64,000 nt of DNA. Source: Pedobacter sp. L105. Its GTDB lineage: Bacteria; Bacteroidota; Bacteroidia; Sphingobacteriales; Sphingobacteriaceae. A program made the translations under genes and the position numbers. Location of the stretch: NCBI RefSeq assembly GCF_009765875.1, contig NZ_LMUP01000002.1, positions 248,001 through 312,000 on the forward strand, given 5' to 3'. Below, one piece after another: positions 1-9,800 of this stretch. The notes under the pieces are model-generated. The model ran no database searches, was not told the DNA's origin, and saw nothing but the letters and a program-made list of their open reading frames with translations. Numbering within the stretch: position 1 is the first letter of the stretch; each line of letters starts with the position of its first letter.

Positions 1-348
1 TTGCGTTTGATCGGCTTTACGCTGTATATCCCGCTCTGCCTTATCAACGTCTGCAGTACTTTTTAACTGAACCGTGATCAATGATATTCCTTCCTGAGAA
101 GTGGATGAGATTTTATCCAGTCCTTCTATGGAAGAAAAAGCATCCTCCAGTTTTTTGGTAACGGAGCTCTCCACTTCAGAAGCTGAAGCACCGGTATAAA
201 TAGTACTCACACTAACGGTATTGATCTGAATTTTTGGAAGCAGGTTATAGCTTAACTGAAAATAGCTTTCGATACCAAATATGATGAGCACCGTAAAGAT
301 CACAATGATCAGTAAGGGTCTTTTGATGGAAATTTCTGTAATAGACAT
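1..348 (-). CDS. RND efflux pump inner-membrane subunit, N-terminal part only
   Basis: The first 116 codons of an AcrB/MdtB-type resistance-nodulation-division transporter are present; the rest lies beyond the left edge. The protein begins MSITEISIKRPLL, followed by one hydrophobic segment (about residues 11-30) and then the start of the periplasmic porter domain, with the GASASEVESSVTKKLEDA region that is typical of RND pumps. RND pumps use the proton gradient to drive substrates out through a fusion protein and an outer-membrane channel. Both partners lie immediately upstream in the same direction, and only 11 bases separate this start from the fusion-protein stop. Substrate cannot be told from this fragment. 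Confidence 0.85.
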   Translation of the reverse strand, partial: MSITEISIKRPLLIIVIFTVLIIFGIESYFQLSYNLLPKIQINTVSVSTIYTGASASEVESSVTKKLEDAFSSIEGLDKISSTSQEGISLITVQLKSTADVDKAERDIQRKADQTQ

Positions 349-359
349 ATGCTTATAAA

Positions 360-1418
360 TTATTTGGATATACTTACCGGGGTACCGTCCTTAAGATTGA
401 TTTGTCCGGATAAAACCACCACATCATTCTTATTCAGCCCACTTAATATTTCAATAAAATCACCCATTTCCCGACCTGTGACCACAGTTTTTTGTCTTGC
501 CCGATTATTTATCACCACATAAACAGAAGCATTCTGCACACTTTCTGCCAGGGCTTCCCGCGGAATAACCAACACCTGCTGGCGGGTATATTTAGAAAAA
601 TCAGCATAAACAAAAGTTCCTGAATGCAGTACATATTGAGGATCACTATCGATCATCACTTCAACCGCATAACTATGGGTGGCATCGGCCTGGGGGCTGA
701 CAAAGGAGATGGTACCGTTAAATACTTTGCCACGGTACACTTCTGTTGTGATCTTTACATGCTGCCCTTGTTTAACCTGGTAAACTTCGTTCTCGGTAAG
801 ATTAACCTGTACTTTGATCTCTGATACATTGACTATAGTAGCGATCTCGGCACCCGCATTTACAAATACCCCCTGTTCAACATCTTTCACAGAGATAATG
901 CCGTTGGTGGGCGACTTCAAACCTGCATCATCCAGTTGTTTTTTAGCGTGATTCAGCTGATTTACTGCATCGTTGTAATCCTGCCTGGTTTGGTTCAGTT
1001 TTTCTTCTGTTGCCGCATGGCCGGCATATAGTTCAGTATAGGTTTGAAGGTCGTTTTTCAACTTAGAGAGGTTGGTTGCTGCCTTTTGCTGATCCAGCTG
1101 AAGTAATCGGCTATCCATTACAGCCAATACCTGACCCTGTTTTACCCTGTCGCCCAGTTTAAATTTTAGATACTGGATGGTACCACTGCTGGCAGCCAAA
1201 ACTTTTGCTTCCTGAAAAGGGGCCAGTGTACCCGTTTTTTTGATGCTGAGATCCAACAGCTGTTCCTGAACGCCGCCTGCTTTCACTGGAATACGGACAG
1301 CTGTGGCTACCACAGGTTTATTCTTTTCGTCCAGTTGTTTTTTATTGCTAAACAGCTTAAAGGCAATTAACAGGATAATTACCACGATGATTATGCGGAT
1401 GATGTATTTACGTACCAT
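360..1418 (-). CDS. RND efflux periplasmic adaptor (membrane fusion protein)
   Basis: This 352-residue protein has an N-terminal membrane anchor (about residues 5-24, a run of Ile, Val and Leu). A biotinyl-lipoyl-like half motif follows near residues 74-104 (SGTIQYLKFKLGDRVKQGQ), then a coiled-coil hairpin (about 105-165), the second lipoyl half with KSPTNGIISV, and beta-barrel and membrane-proximal domains. This is the HlyD/AcrA family layout. It should bridge the RND pump that starts downstream at 348 to the TolC-type channel encoded just upstream, whose stop is 9 bases away. There is no lipobox, so it is probably held by its transmembrane anchor rather than by lipid. Confidence 0.88.
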   Translation of the reverse strand: MVRKYIIRIIIVVIILLIAFKLFSNKKQLDEKNKPVVATAVRIPVKAGGVQEQLLDLSIKKTGTLAPFQEAKVLAASSGTIQYLKFKLGDRVKQGQVLAVMDSRLLQLDQQKAATNLSKLKNDLQTYTELYAGHAATEEKLNQTRQDYNDAVNQLNHAKKQLDDAGLKSPTNGIISVKDVEQGVFVNAGAEIATIVNVSEIKVQVNLTENEVYQVKQGQHVKITTEVYRGKVFNGTISFVSPQADATHSYAVEVMIDSDPQYVLHSGTFVYADFSKYTRQQVLVIPREALAESVQNASVYVVINNRARQKTVVTGREMGDFIEILSGLNKNDVVVLSGQINLKDGTPVSISK

Positions 1419-1427
1419 ATCGATTGA

Positions 1428-2762
1428 TTACAAAGAATTATAAAAGTTTTGAAGTGTGCCGTTAGACTTTTCCAGGTCGATCTTTGCCAGGTAAAAGTTA
1501 TAGAGGGAAGTGAGGTAATTGTTTTCAGCCTCCTTTAAGGAACTTTGCGCATTGAGCCAATCGGTCAAATCTGTTACCCCTTTTTGGTATTGAAAATCGG
1601 TAGTTTTAAAGACCGACCGGGCCAGTTCTATGTTCCGGCTGTTATTGTCTACATCACTTTGCGATTTATTGAGTTTGGTTCTGGCATTTTCATATTCCAG
1701 ACGGAATTTATCAGCATCCAGTTTCACGTTTTCCAGCGCATCGAGGTGTTTAAATTTTGCCTGGTCATACTGGGCATTTCTTTTATAAAAATTAAAAAAC
1801 GGAATGGATACCTTAAAGCCCACGGCAGAAAAGGGCGAGAGCTGGTTAAGGGCCGGGCTCAGTTCTTTACCAAAACCCACAGCACCATAACGTGCATAAG
1901 CGGTAAGCTTTGGTAACCCTTCGGCTCTAATCTTTTTTTGATCTATCCCCAGCAAATCTGCATTTACCATGGCCAGCTGATAATCCGAACGATTGGTAAC
2001 CTGGAAGGCACTGCTATTACTTTTTAGCAGCATATCATGGAGCGGTCCGGCAGCCGGACTCTCAATTTCAAGGGCGTTGTCCAGCGAATAGCCCATTGCA
2101 TTCTTCAGCTGATTTTCTGAGTAGGTTAAATTGCTCTCGGCAACGCTGATCTGGGAACGGGTATTATTGTAATTCACAGTAATCTTATCCAGGTCTGACT
2201 GTATGGCTACTCCTTTTATTACTTTCAAAGAAGAGAGCTGCATCTGGCTGTTATAGGTGGCCAGATTAATGTTCAGCAGGGAAAGCTGTTCACGATACAC
2301 ATAGATCTGGTAATACGAGGTGCAGATATTATAAATGATCGTTTCATTATTTTGCTGGATGTTCAGATCAGCCTGATGCTTGCTGTATTTGTTTGCTTTT
2401 AAACCGGTTAGCAGCGACTGATCATATATAGTTTGATCTACTTCTGCCGTCCCTGTTGTATTGTATTTTTGAGTGAAGGAAATCCTAAGGTCATTTGGGC
2501 CCAAAATCCCGGCAGGGATAATTGATTCCTGCAATTTAAGGTTATTGTCCAGGCCGGCATTGACATTAAAGGATGGTAGATAAGCAGCAAGCGCTTCCTT
2601 GCTCTGGGCATCGGCAGCCTTTCTGTCGTTGGCGTATATGTTATTGCTCCGGTTATTCTTTAACCCGTAGGCAATGCAATCTTTTAAGCTCCATCTTTGC
2701 TGGCCATAAACTGTAACAGAGGTGAAGTAAAGGATAAAAAAGAGATAATATTTATGTATCAT
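1428..2762 (-). CDS. TolC-family outer-membrane efflux protein
   Basis: A 444-residue protein with a Sec signal peptide (cleavage likely after VTVYG, about residue 20) and two outer-membrane efflux (OEP) repeats. The sequence is rich in long amphipathic helices with Asn, Gln and Ala, as in TolC barrels and tunnels. It is the first gene of the three-gene efflux operon (channel, adaptor, pump), an order common in Bacteroidota. No regulator gene is adjacent. I found no convincing TAnnTTTG promoter in the 240 bases upstream, which instead hold the terminator of the preceding SusCD/TlpA operon. Confidence 0.87.
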   Translation of the reverse strand: MIHKYYLFFILYFTSVTVYGQQRWSLKDCIAYGLKNNRSNNIYANDRKAADAQSKEALAAYLPSFNVNAGLDNNLKLQESIIPAGILGPNDLRISFTQKYNTTGTAEVDQTIYDQSLLTGLKANKYSKHQADLNIQQNNETIIYNICTSYYQIYVYREQLSLLNINLATYNSQMQLSSLKVIKGVAIQSDLDKITVNYNNTRSQISVAESNLTYSENQLKNAMGYSLDNALEIESPAAGPLHDMLLKSNSSAFQVTNRSDYQLAMVNADLLGIDQKKIRAEGLPKLTAYARYGAVGFGKELSPALNQLSPFSAVGFKVSIPFFNFYKRNAQYDQAKFKHLDALENVKLDADKFRLEYENARTKLNKSQSDVDNNSRNIELARSVFKTTDFQYQKGVTDLTDWLNAQSSLKEAENNYLTSLYNFYLAKIDLEKSNGTLQNFYNSL

Positions 2763-2931
2763 TTTTTTATGGATAATGTTCTTTCCAGGTATCGTTTACC
2801 TTTGATTTCCACGACAAAACTGTACAGTATCCGGATGAATAAAAACTAAAGCTCACCGAGGCGGGCAAAATGAAGGGGGAAACATAATTTTTAGCCGGGA
2901 AGCAAAATGTATAATTTGATTTGAAAACAAA

Positions 2932-2955
2932 AAGGGCACCCTATAGGCGCCCCTT
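2932..2955 (-). terminator. Rho-independent terminator after the SusCD/TlpA operon
   Basis: A GC-rich hairpin (AAGGGC-A-CC, loop CTATA, GG-C-GCCC-CTT, with one internal mismatch and one bulged C) lies about 50 bases past the stop of the TlpA gene at 3005. On the minus strand it is followed by a T-rich stretch (CCCTTTTTGTTTTC). It should end transcription that comes from the sigma-to-TlpA block. Confidence 0.6.
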
Positions 2956-3004
2956 CTGCTTTTTATCAAATAAATTGCTGCTATTTTTAACTTAAAACAA
3001 GTTG

Positions 3005-4153
3005 TTATTTCCCTAAGATTTCCGTTAACTTTTGTTCTAAGGCTTCACCTTTTACATTTACAGCAATGATCTTTCCTTCCTTGTCAATCAGGTAATTCTG
3101 CGGTATCGAAGTTATTCCATATAACTTAGCTGCTGCATTGTTCCAAAAGTTCAAATCAGATACCTGTGTCCAGGTAAGATGGTCCTGATGAATGGCTTTT
3201 ATCCACGACTCTTTTTTTCCTTCCTGATCCAGGGATACGCCCAGCACAGTAAAACCTTTACCATGGTATTGCTGATAAGCTTTAACCACATTGGGGTTTT
3301 CTGCCCGGCAGGGCATACACCAGCTGGCCCAGAAATCTAGCAGTACATATTGTCCCCGCAGGTCTGAAAGTTTAACCATTTTGCCTGCGGTATCCGGCAA
3401 CTGAAAATCAGGGGCTATTTTACCAATCGCAGTGATTCTGGTAGCTTCTATTTTGGAAACAACTTCTTTTGCATAATTGGTGTTTTTATAGGTAGCACCC
3501 AGCTTGTTATAAAGGAACTCCGCTTTATCTACCGGCATACCGGAAAACCTGGAATCCAGCAGGAATAAAGAAGCAAAAGCATCAGGATGCTGAAGGACAA
3601 ATTTTTCCAGACGAATGCCATCGGCCTTTTCCTGCTCAGCATTAAGACTTTCATAATATTTAATGATCTCCGCGTATTTAGGATCTTGTTTGGTTAGCTT
3701 TTCCATGTAATCTGCCCCATATTTTTCATTGAGTTTCGCCCTGATCTGCTGCGCCGCTATATTGCCTGGTTCTACAAACTGATTGTACAAATCATTATCC
3801 GGAGCATCTTTGACAACAGAATTGGCTATAGTTTCCAGATCAGCTTTGATATTCACTACGCCCGGCCTGGCTACCAAAATTCCGTAAGGGGCATAACCAT
3901 GTTTCTTTTTTGCTTCAAATTCGCTATAAAACATATACCTGGATGGCCCTTTATAAGCAACTGAAATGGAAAATGTCCCATTTTTTACCGTTACAGAATC
4001 GTGGTCTTTGGTAGCGTGATTGTATAAAATCAGTTTGGAACCATCATAGATTTGATCAGTGGTACCTTCAAAAGTTATTTTTTCTGCTTGTTGTGCTTTC
4101 GCTTTGGTCAGTAAACCTGTAATCAGGCCTAATGAAAGTAAAATCTTCTTCAT
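3005..4153 (-). CDS. TlpA-family thiol:disulfide protein with DUF4369-like N-terminus
   Basis: A 382-residue exported protein with a signal peptide (residues 1-20, ending KAKAQ). An N-terminal beta-rich region (about 22-130) resembles DUF4369, a helical linker follows, and a C-terminal AhpC/TSA-thioredoxin domain spans about 245-382. The redox motif is WASWCMPC (Cys279 and Cys282), and the cis-proline region is GITSIPQNYLI. Such proteins reduce or exchange disulfides in the periplasm. It is the last gene of the SusCD block and has only 6 bases between it and a second TlpA-like gene. What the pair acts on is unknown; maintaining redox state of exported partners is an inference from the family. 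Confidence 0.85.
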   Translation of the reverse strand: MKKILLSLGLITGLLTKAKAQQAEKITFEGTTDQIYDGSKLILYNHATKDHDSVTVKNGTFSISVAYKGPSRYMFYSEFEAKKKHGYAPYGILVARPGVVNIKADLETIANSVVKDAPDNDLYNQFVEPGNIAAQQIRAKLNEKYGADYMEKLTKQDPKYAEIIKYYESLNAEQEKADGIRLEKFVLQHPDAFASLFLLDSRFSGMPVDKAEFLYNKLGATYKNTNYAKEVVSKIEATRITAIGKIAPDFQLPDTAGKMVKLSDLRGQYVLLDFWASWCMPCRAENPNVVKAYQQYHGKGFTVLGVSLDQEGKKESWIKAIHQDHLTWTQVSDLNFWNNAAAKLYGITSIPQNYLIDKEGKIIAVNVKGEALEQKLTEILGK

Positions 4154-4159
4154 TTAAAT

Positions 4160-5329
4160 TTAATTTTTAATAACGGATTTTAATTTTTGGTCCAGCCCGC
4201 CTTCATTATTACCTTCTACGCCCGACCGCCAGATTATTTTACCAGCAGGATCTACCAAAACCTGTGTAGGTAATCCGCTGATATTATATTTATAACCAAT
4301 ATCTGTAGCCTTATCACTAACCAGTATTCCATTTGCCCCCATCTTTAAACCCTGCAGTACATGTTTCCATGGAAGCCCGTCTTTTTTAACCGCCGCCCTC
4401 CAGGCATCGGGAGTTTTATCATCAGAAGCCACCCCTATAATTTCGAACCCTCTATCTTTGTATAGGGCATACAATTCTTTCAAATGTGGATTTGACTTTC
4501 GGCAGGGCACACACCAGCTGGCCCAAAAATCTACCAGCACATATTTCCCTTTCTCATCTGATAGTTTTAACGGTTTACCATTGATATCAACTGTTGAAAA
4601 TTCTGCTGCCATCGCCCCTGGAACACCCACTTTTCTTTTAGCAATCTGCTCCATCACTGCTTTTCCATAATAACTATTTTTCACAATTTCAGGGAAGCTA
4701 TCGTAGATCGTTTTCAAAGAATCCAGAGACGACCCCCTGTCAAAAGAAACCAAATAGGCTTTGACATAAGATTTTGGATAACTCTTCATAAAATTATTAT
4801 CGAGCTCTTCCGCATCCTGATGATAGGGAATCAGTACCCAGTTTTTCATTTCCTGATACGCAACATTACTTCGTTTATTGACTGCAGTAAGGGTATCCAT
4901 CACATTTGCCCACTTTTTCTCTAACCTGGCCCTGTTTTTACGTAATACCTGAAATTCATCATTGGCAGGTGAGCCTGTTAAGGTCACGTTTCTGATGTCG
5001 TTCCCGGCAACAGTAATTTGCATATCCCTGGCTTCCAGAAAAATCTGCGTATTATGGAGATCGTCATAACCCATCCTTTTAAAGTTATTACTTAAATAAC
5101 CTATGCTCGCTCCGTCAATCATTCCCTTAAAGGTAAACCGGCCGTCTATTACCTTTGCGCTATCTAACTTCCTAACGCCTGCCTCATTGATATAAAGCAT
5201 ATAAAAAGACGAATTGGTAACCGGGCTTTTTACCTCTCCGGAAAGGGTAAACTGATTGGATGGATGTTTTTCCTGTGAGAACGTATGTATTGAAATAAGG
5301 ATTAATAATCCTGTTAGGAATTGTTTCAT
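4160..5329 (-). CDS. Second TlpA-family thiol:disulfide protein
   Basis: From the start at 5329 this is a 389-residue protein. An in-frame ATG 21 bases upstream (5350) is possible, but MKQFLTGLLILISIHTFSQ gives a clean signal peptide, so 5329 is preferred. The N-terminal beta-rich domain resembles DUF4369, and the C-terminal thioredoxin fold carries WASWCVPC (Cys273 and Cys276) and the cis-proline region ISGLPTQVLV. It lies directly downstream of SusD and upstream of a paralogue of the same layout. Two tandem TlpA-like genes after a SusCD pair are a recurrent Pedobacter-type arrangement; the shared function is not established. Confidence 0.84.
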   Translation of the reverse strand: MKQFLTGLLILISIHTFSQEKHPSNQFTLSGEVKSPVTNSSFYMLYINEAGVRKLDSAKVIDGRFTFKGMIDGASIGYLSNNFKRMGYDDLHNTQIFLEARDMQITVAGNDIRNVTLTGSPANDEFQVLRKNRARLEKKWANVMDTLTAVNKRSNVAYQEMKNWVLIPYHQDAEELDNNFMKSYPKSYVKAYLVSFDRGSSLDSLKTIYDSFPEIVKNSYYGKAVMEQIAKRKVGVPGAMAAEFSTVDINGKPLKLSDEKGKYVLVDFWASWCVPCRKSNPHLKELYALYKDRGFEIIGVASDDKTPDAWRAAVKKDGLPWKHVLQGLKMGANGILVSDKATDIGYKYNISGLPTQVLVDPAGKIIWRSGVEGNNEGGLDQKLKSVIKN

Positions 5330-5398
5330 TGTTTTGCTTTTAAGAATCAAGATGAGCCGGTAATGATTTTATGGCCCATCTTGTTCTGGTTTAATAAT

Positions 5399-6829
5399 TT
5401 AGTACCCCGGATTTTGTGTCATTTTGCTATTGCTGGTGATCTCTGCCTCAGGAACAGGTAAGATTAAAAGAGATTGTGCGGTGAGGCTGGGCACCATCGC
5501 TTTAACGGTAGCAAAGGGCAATCTTCGCAGCGCCAGCCAGTCCTGCCCTGCTTCGCCGATGAAATTCTTCATCGATTCTTTCGCAATCAGCAGCTGTAAC
5601 CCTGCATTGGTGTGTTCCGCTTCAACAGCGGAGAAATCAGTAAGGCCTGCGTGTGACATCACCGTTTCTAACAATGTCCTTGCTTTTGCCTGGTCCCCTC
5701 CTGATGTGACTAAAGCTTCAGCTTCCAGCAAATAAGCTTCAGTTAATCTAAAGGCATAACTGTTCTCCGTAATTGGATTAGCCACCGTAACAGGGAATAC
5801 GCCGGGGTAATATTTGGTAAAAGATGCAATAGTGCCATAAGAGGTTGAACTTCTGTACTGGTACAGCCAGGTATTTCTTGGATCATTTTTTAGCAGTGAA
5901 ACCAAAGAATCCGATCCGTAATACTGGTTAAAATACAGGTAATTCTGGTACTTATAATCCTGCTGTGGAGCTGTATACGGCTTTACCCCCAAAATCACCT
6001 CATTACTGGTAAGGGCTTTCGACCAGAAGATATCTTTTACGTTACTTTCCAAAGTAAAAGAACTGCTGGTAATCACATCATTGGTAAGGCTGATCACAGA
6101 AGCCATATCGCCACCTGCGTTTCTATTGATCAGCACCCTCGCTTTAAGTAATTTTGCTGCCGATACATTGGCATACCAAATATCTGTATTCAGCGCAGGG
6201 AGGCCGGCAATAGCATCATCCAGATCGGCTATGATTGCGTCGTAACTAGCTTTAACAGTAGCCCTTGGAAGATTGATATTGCTTACATCCACAAATTCCG
6301 TTCTCAGGAGTATCCCATTTGCACTGCTGATGTCATTGTACTGACCATAATAAAGCAAAAGCTCACTATCGCCATAGGCCCTCAGGAACTTCGCCTCGGC
6401 AATCATTTGCGTTTTTTTTGCTGCCGCGATACTATTTACCGGGGCAACATTTTTCAGGAAACCATTGGCCGCATTGACCAGTCCATAACCGTAGGTCCAG
6501 ATCCTGTCTACAAAGGGAGAAGTAGAGATATAATTATGCACACCAAAAGCGTTTCCGGTAATGGTACTTACCATGGTACCGGCCAGTACAGAGGGAAGCC
6601 CCTCGTTGGGGTCCGACCATAAAATTGTGGGTACGTTATTATTATCCACGCCTGATGCAGCAAAGCGATAATAAACACCATTTAAAACTGTGGAGGCACT
6701 GGTTGCATCGGTGATCACGTTCCCGTCTACCTGGGAGGTAGTAGGCAGCACATTCAGTTCCTTTTTACAGGCGCTCATACTGCAGCTTAGGAAAAGAAAA
6801 AAAAGTATTTTAGTTATGTTTTGTTTCAT
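5399..6829 (-). CDS. SusD/RagB-family outer-membrane nutrient-binding lipoprotein
   Basis: A 476-residue lipoprotein whose signal peptide ends in the lipobox SMSAC (Cys21), followed by KKELNV. The helical tetratricopeptide-like core and the C-terminal SusD domain with RLTEAYLLEAEALV and GEAGQDWLALRRLP are typical of RagB/SusD proteins. It should sit on the cell surface as the lid of the SusC channel encoded 17 bases upstream. No glycoside hydrolase or other polysaccharide enzyme accompanies it, so the ligand cannot be guessed. It may be a peptide or another oligomer rather than a glycan. Confidence 0.9.
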   Translation of the reverse strand: MKQNITKILFFLFLSCSMSACKKELNVLPTTSQVDGNVITDATSASTVLNGVYYRFAASGVDNNNVPTILWSDPNEGLPSVLAGTMVSTITGNAFGVHNYISTSPFVDRIWTYGYGLVNAANGFLKNVAPVNSIAAAKKTQMIAEAKFLRAYGDSELLLYYGQYNDISSANGILLRTEFVDVSNINLPRATVKASYDAIIADLDDAIAGLPALNTDIWYANVSAAKLLKARVLINRNAGGDMASVISLTNDVITSSSFTLESNVKDIFWSKALTSNEVILGVKPYTAPQQDYKYQNYLYFNQYYGSDSLVSLLKNDPRNTWLYQYRSSTSYGTIASFTKYYPGVFPVTVANPITENSYAFRLTEAYLLEAEALVTSGGDQAKARTLLETVMSHAGLTDFSAVEAEHTNAGLQLLIAKESMKNFIGEAGQDWLALRRLPFATVKAMVPSLTAQSLLILPVPEAEITSNSKMTQNPGY

Positions 6830-6846
6830 ATTAGATATTTTAAGGA

Positions 6847-9800
6847 TTAGAAACCAACTCTTACACCCAGCGACATGGTACGTACCGGAGGATAATTACT
6901 GACATCAAAATAACCGCCCGCAACACTATAGCTATCATTGGTAGTTTCTGGATTTGTACCCGGATATTTTGTAATGGTAAACAGGTTAGTCGCTGAGGCG
7001 AAAACTGACAGGTTTTGCATTCCTGATTTTTTGATCCACGGCATGTTTTTGTTAAACCTGTAGTTCAGTGTTAGCGTCCTTAGTTTGATATAAGAAGAAT
7101 TATACACACTCAGGTTGGTACTTCCTGTATTAGCCAGCGGTTCATCAATTAATCGTGGTCTTGACGATCCTGTGTTGGTAGGCGTCCAGTGGTCAAGCAT
7201 GGTCACATTTGCATTGGAAGTACCGTTGAACTCTAAACTGGAAACATCATCTGCCCACATCAGTTTACCGCCGTAGGAGTAGGTAAAATACGCGGTCAGG
7301 TCAAAATTCCTGTAACTGAAACCTTCTGTAAAACCACCATAAAACTTAGCTTCCCCATTGCCAATAATTTCTGTGTTTGAAATAGGCCTGCCATAAGCAT
7401 TAGGTGCAGCAAGCACATACATCGGATCTCCAATGGCTAAATACTTATAGATTAAACTGGAATAAATTGGGCCCATGGCTGCTTTATAGGCATCTAATTG
7501 CTGTTGATTCTGGATGATACCAGTGATCTTACGCCCAACAAGCAAACCCAGCGGCTGGCCTTCAATAATTGCTGTATTATTTCCCGTTTCTAATCCGGTC
7601 AAACTTCCCAGTTGCCCAACATTGGCACCCAGCAACTGGTTAACCATCGATCTGTTCCAGCTAATGTTAAAGGACATGTTCCATTTAAAATCTTTTGCTT
7701 TGATCAGGTCTCCGTTTAAAGCAACTTCAAATCCCTTATTCGTAATATTGGCTACATTGTTCAATTCCGAAGCATAAGAACTGCTTGGTGCTACCGGCAG
7801 GTTTAATAATACACCATTGGTTTTTTTATGGTAATAGTCAAGCGTACCCGATAGCCTGTTGCCAAATAAAGTAAAATCTAAACCGGCATCAACCTGTTTG
7901 GTAGTTTCCCATTTCAAAGCATTGTTTCCTACTTGTGTTGGCAGTAAGGCACTCGCCCCGGCATAGGAAGCCGGAGAATATAAGGTACGGTACATCTGGT
8001 CGCCGATGTTCTGCGTACCGGTTACCCCGTAGCTGGCCCTGAATTTTAAATCATCCAGCCAGGTTACTTTCTTCAGGAAATTCTCCTGCGACAACCTGTA
8101 TCCAATGGCTCCTGAAGGAAAATACCCGAATTTATTATCCGGTCCGAATTTGGAAGAACCATCAGTACGTCCTGTAAAAGTAAGCAGGTACTTATCCATG
8201 TATGTATAGTTTGCCCGCAGGTAAAAGGAAAGCAGATAACTTTGAGGAGAGGTAGGATTATCACCGCTCACTTGCAGCGGAGTAGTTGCCGAAGATAAGG
8301 ACGTCAGCGTCTGATCGTTCGGATAACCTGTTCCTGTAGCGGTAAAATAACTATATTTCCTGGTTTCATAAGAAGTTCCTGCCAGCAGGTTAAGCTCATT
8401 TTTCTCATCCAGCTTTTTGTGATAGGTTAAGGTATTCTCCACAAACCAGTTGGCCAGCTGACTGTTGGAATTACTGCCTATACCACCACTGGCATCTGAA
8501 TTTCCAGTGTAACTGCTTACACTAACATAACTTGGGTTATAGTTTCGCTGGTTATAACTCTGCATATTTAAGGACACCATACTCTTAAATTCCAGCGCTT
8601 TACTGATATGCAGTATGGCAGCCGTTGAGCCCAGCAAGTTGAATGTTCTTGAATTATTTATCGCTGTACTTAAAGCCAGCGGATTTTGAAAACCCTGGTA
8701 GGAAGCCCCGACAGCACTAAAATTAGTAAAGTTGCCTGTTGCATCATAAGGAGAATAATCTGGTCTTGCCCTTAGTGCCTGTGAATAGGTTCCATCAGAA
8801 AGATTTTGCTCTGTATAGGCCAGGTCGATATTGGTTAAAAAGCTAAAATGGCTGCTGATTGTATTTTCCAGGTTGATCTTTCCTGATATCCTTTTGTAAT
8901 CCGTACCGATCACCACCCCCGGCGAATTGTTGTACCCGATGGAAGAGTAATATTTGGAACCTGCACTACCGCCCTGTACAGCAACATCAGCATTATTTGA
9001 TACTGTGTTCCGTGTAACCAGGTCTATCCAGTTGGTATTGGCGGTGCCAAAATATGTTCCGGGGCTATTAACGATAGAATTTACGGTTGGGTCCTGCGCC
9101 AGCCCCAATGCAGCACGGTAATTATAGCTGTTTTGGGCAGACTCCGTTAACATTGATTTATACTGGCTTGCATTTAATACTTTTTCAGTAATTGGGGAAG
9201 AAACTGTAGTATAATAGTTGGCGGTAATCTGTGGCCTCATATTAAAACTACCTCTTTTGGTGGTGATGATCACTACCCCATTGGCGGCTTTTGACCCGTA
9301 GATCGCTGTAGAAGAAGCGTCTTTAAGAATACTGATGGATTCTATATCTTCAGGATTTAAACCGTTGAGGGCATTTAAACCATTAACAGAAGAAGATGAC
9401 AGGGCAGAGCCACTACCAGCTCCTGAACTGATATCACTGCCTGCAGGGTTAGGAGTGTTGTATCCGGGATTGAGAAAGCTGGACTGTATCTGAACGGGCA
9501 CACCATCGATGATATAGAGCGGATCGTTACCTCCCAGTAAAGAAGATGAGCCCCTGATCCTGATCTTAACTGCGCCTCCGGGAGATCCGTCACTCTTAGT
9601 AACCTGCACCCCCGCAGCTTTACCTGCCATTGCATTATCAATAGTGGTAAAAGGAACATCTTGTACCTGCGCTGCGTCAATGGTAGATACAGAACCGGTC
9701 AGATCTTTTTTCCTGGTGCTGCCATAACCTACAATAACTGTTTCTGATAAGCTGTTTGTAGCTGAGTGCAGCAGGATGGATACATTGCTTTCCGCTCCGG

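Noticed and set aside
2763..2900. Promoter-like CAAAATGTA / ACAAAACTGTA strings upstream of the TolC-type gene
   Set aside because: Read on the minus strand they do not give TAnnTTTG in the right spacing.
8073..8264. Minus-strand open frame within susC in another frame
   Set aside because: Same strand but a different frame of the long SusC gene; no start context or family match.
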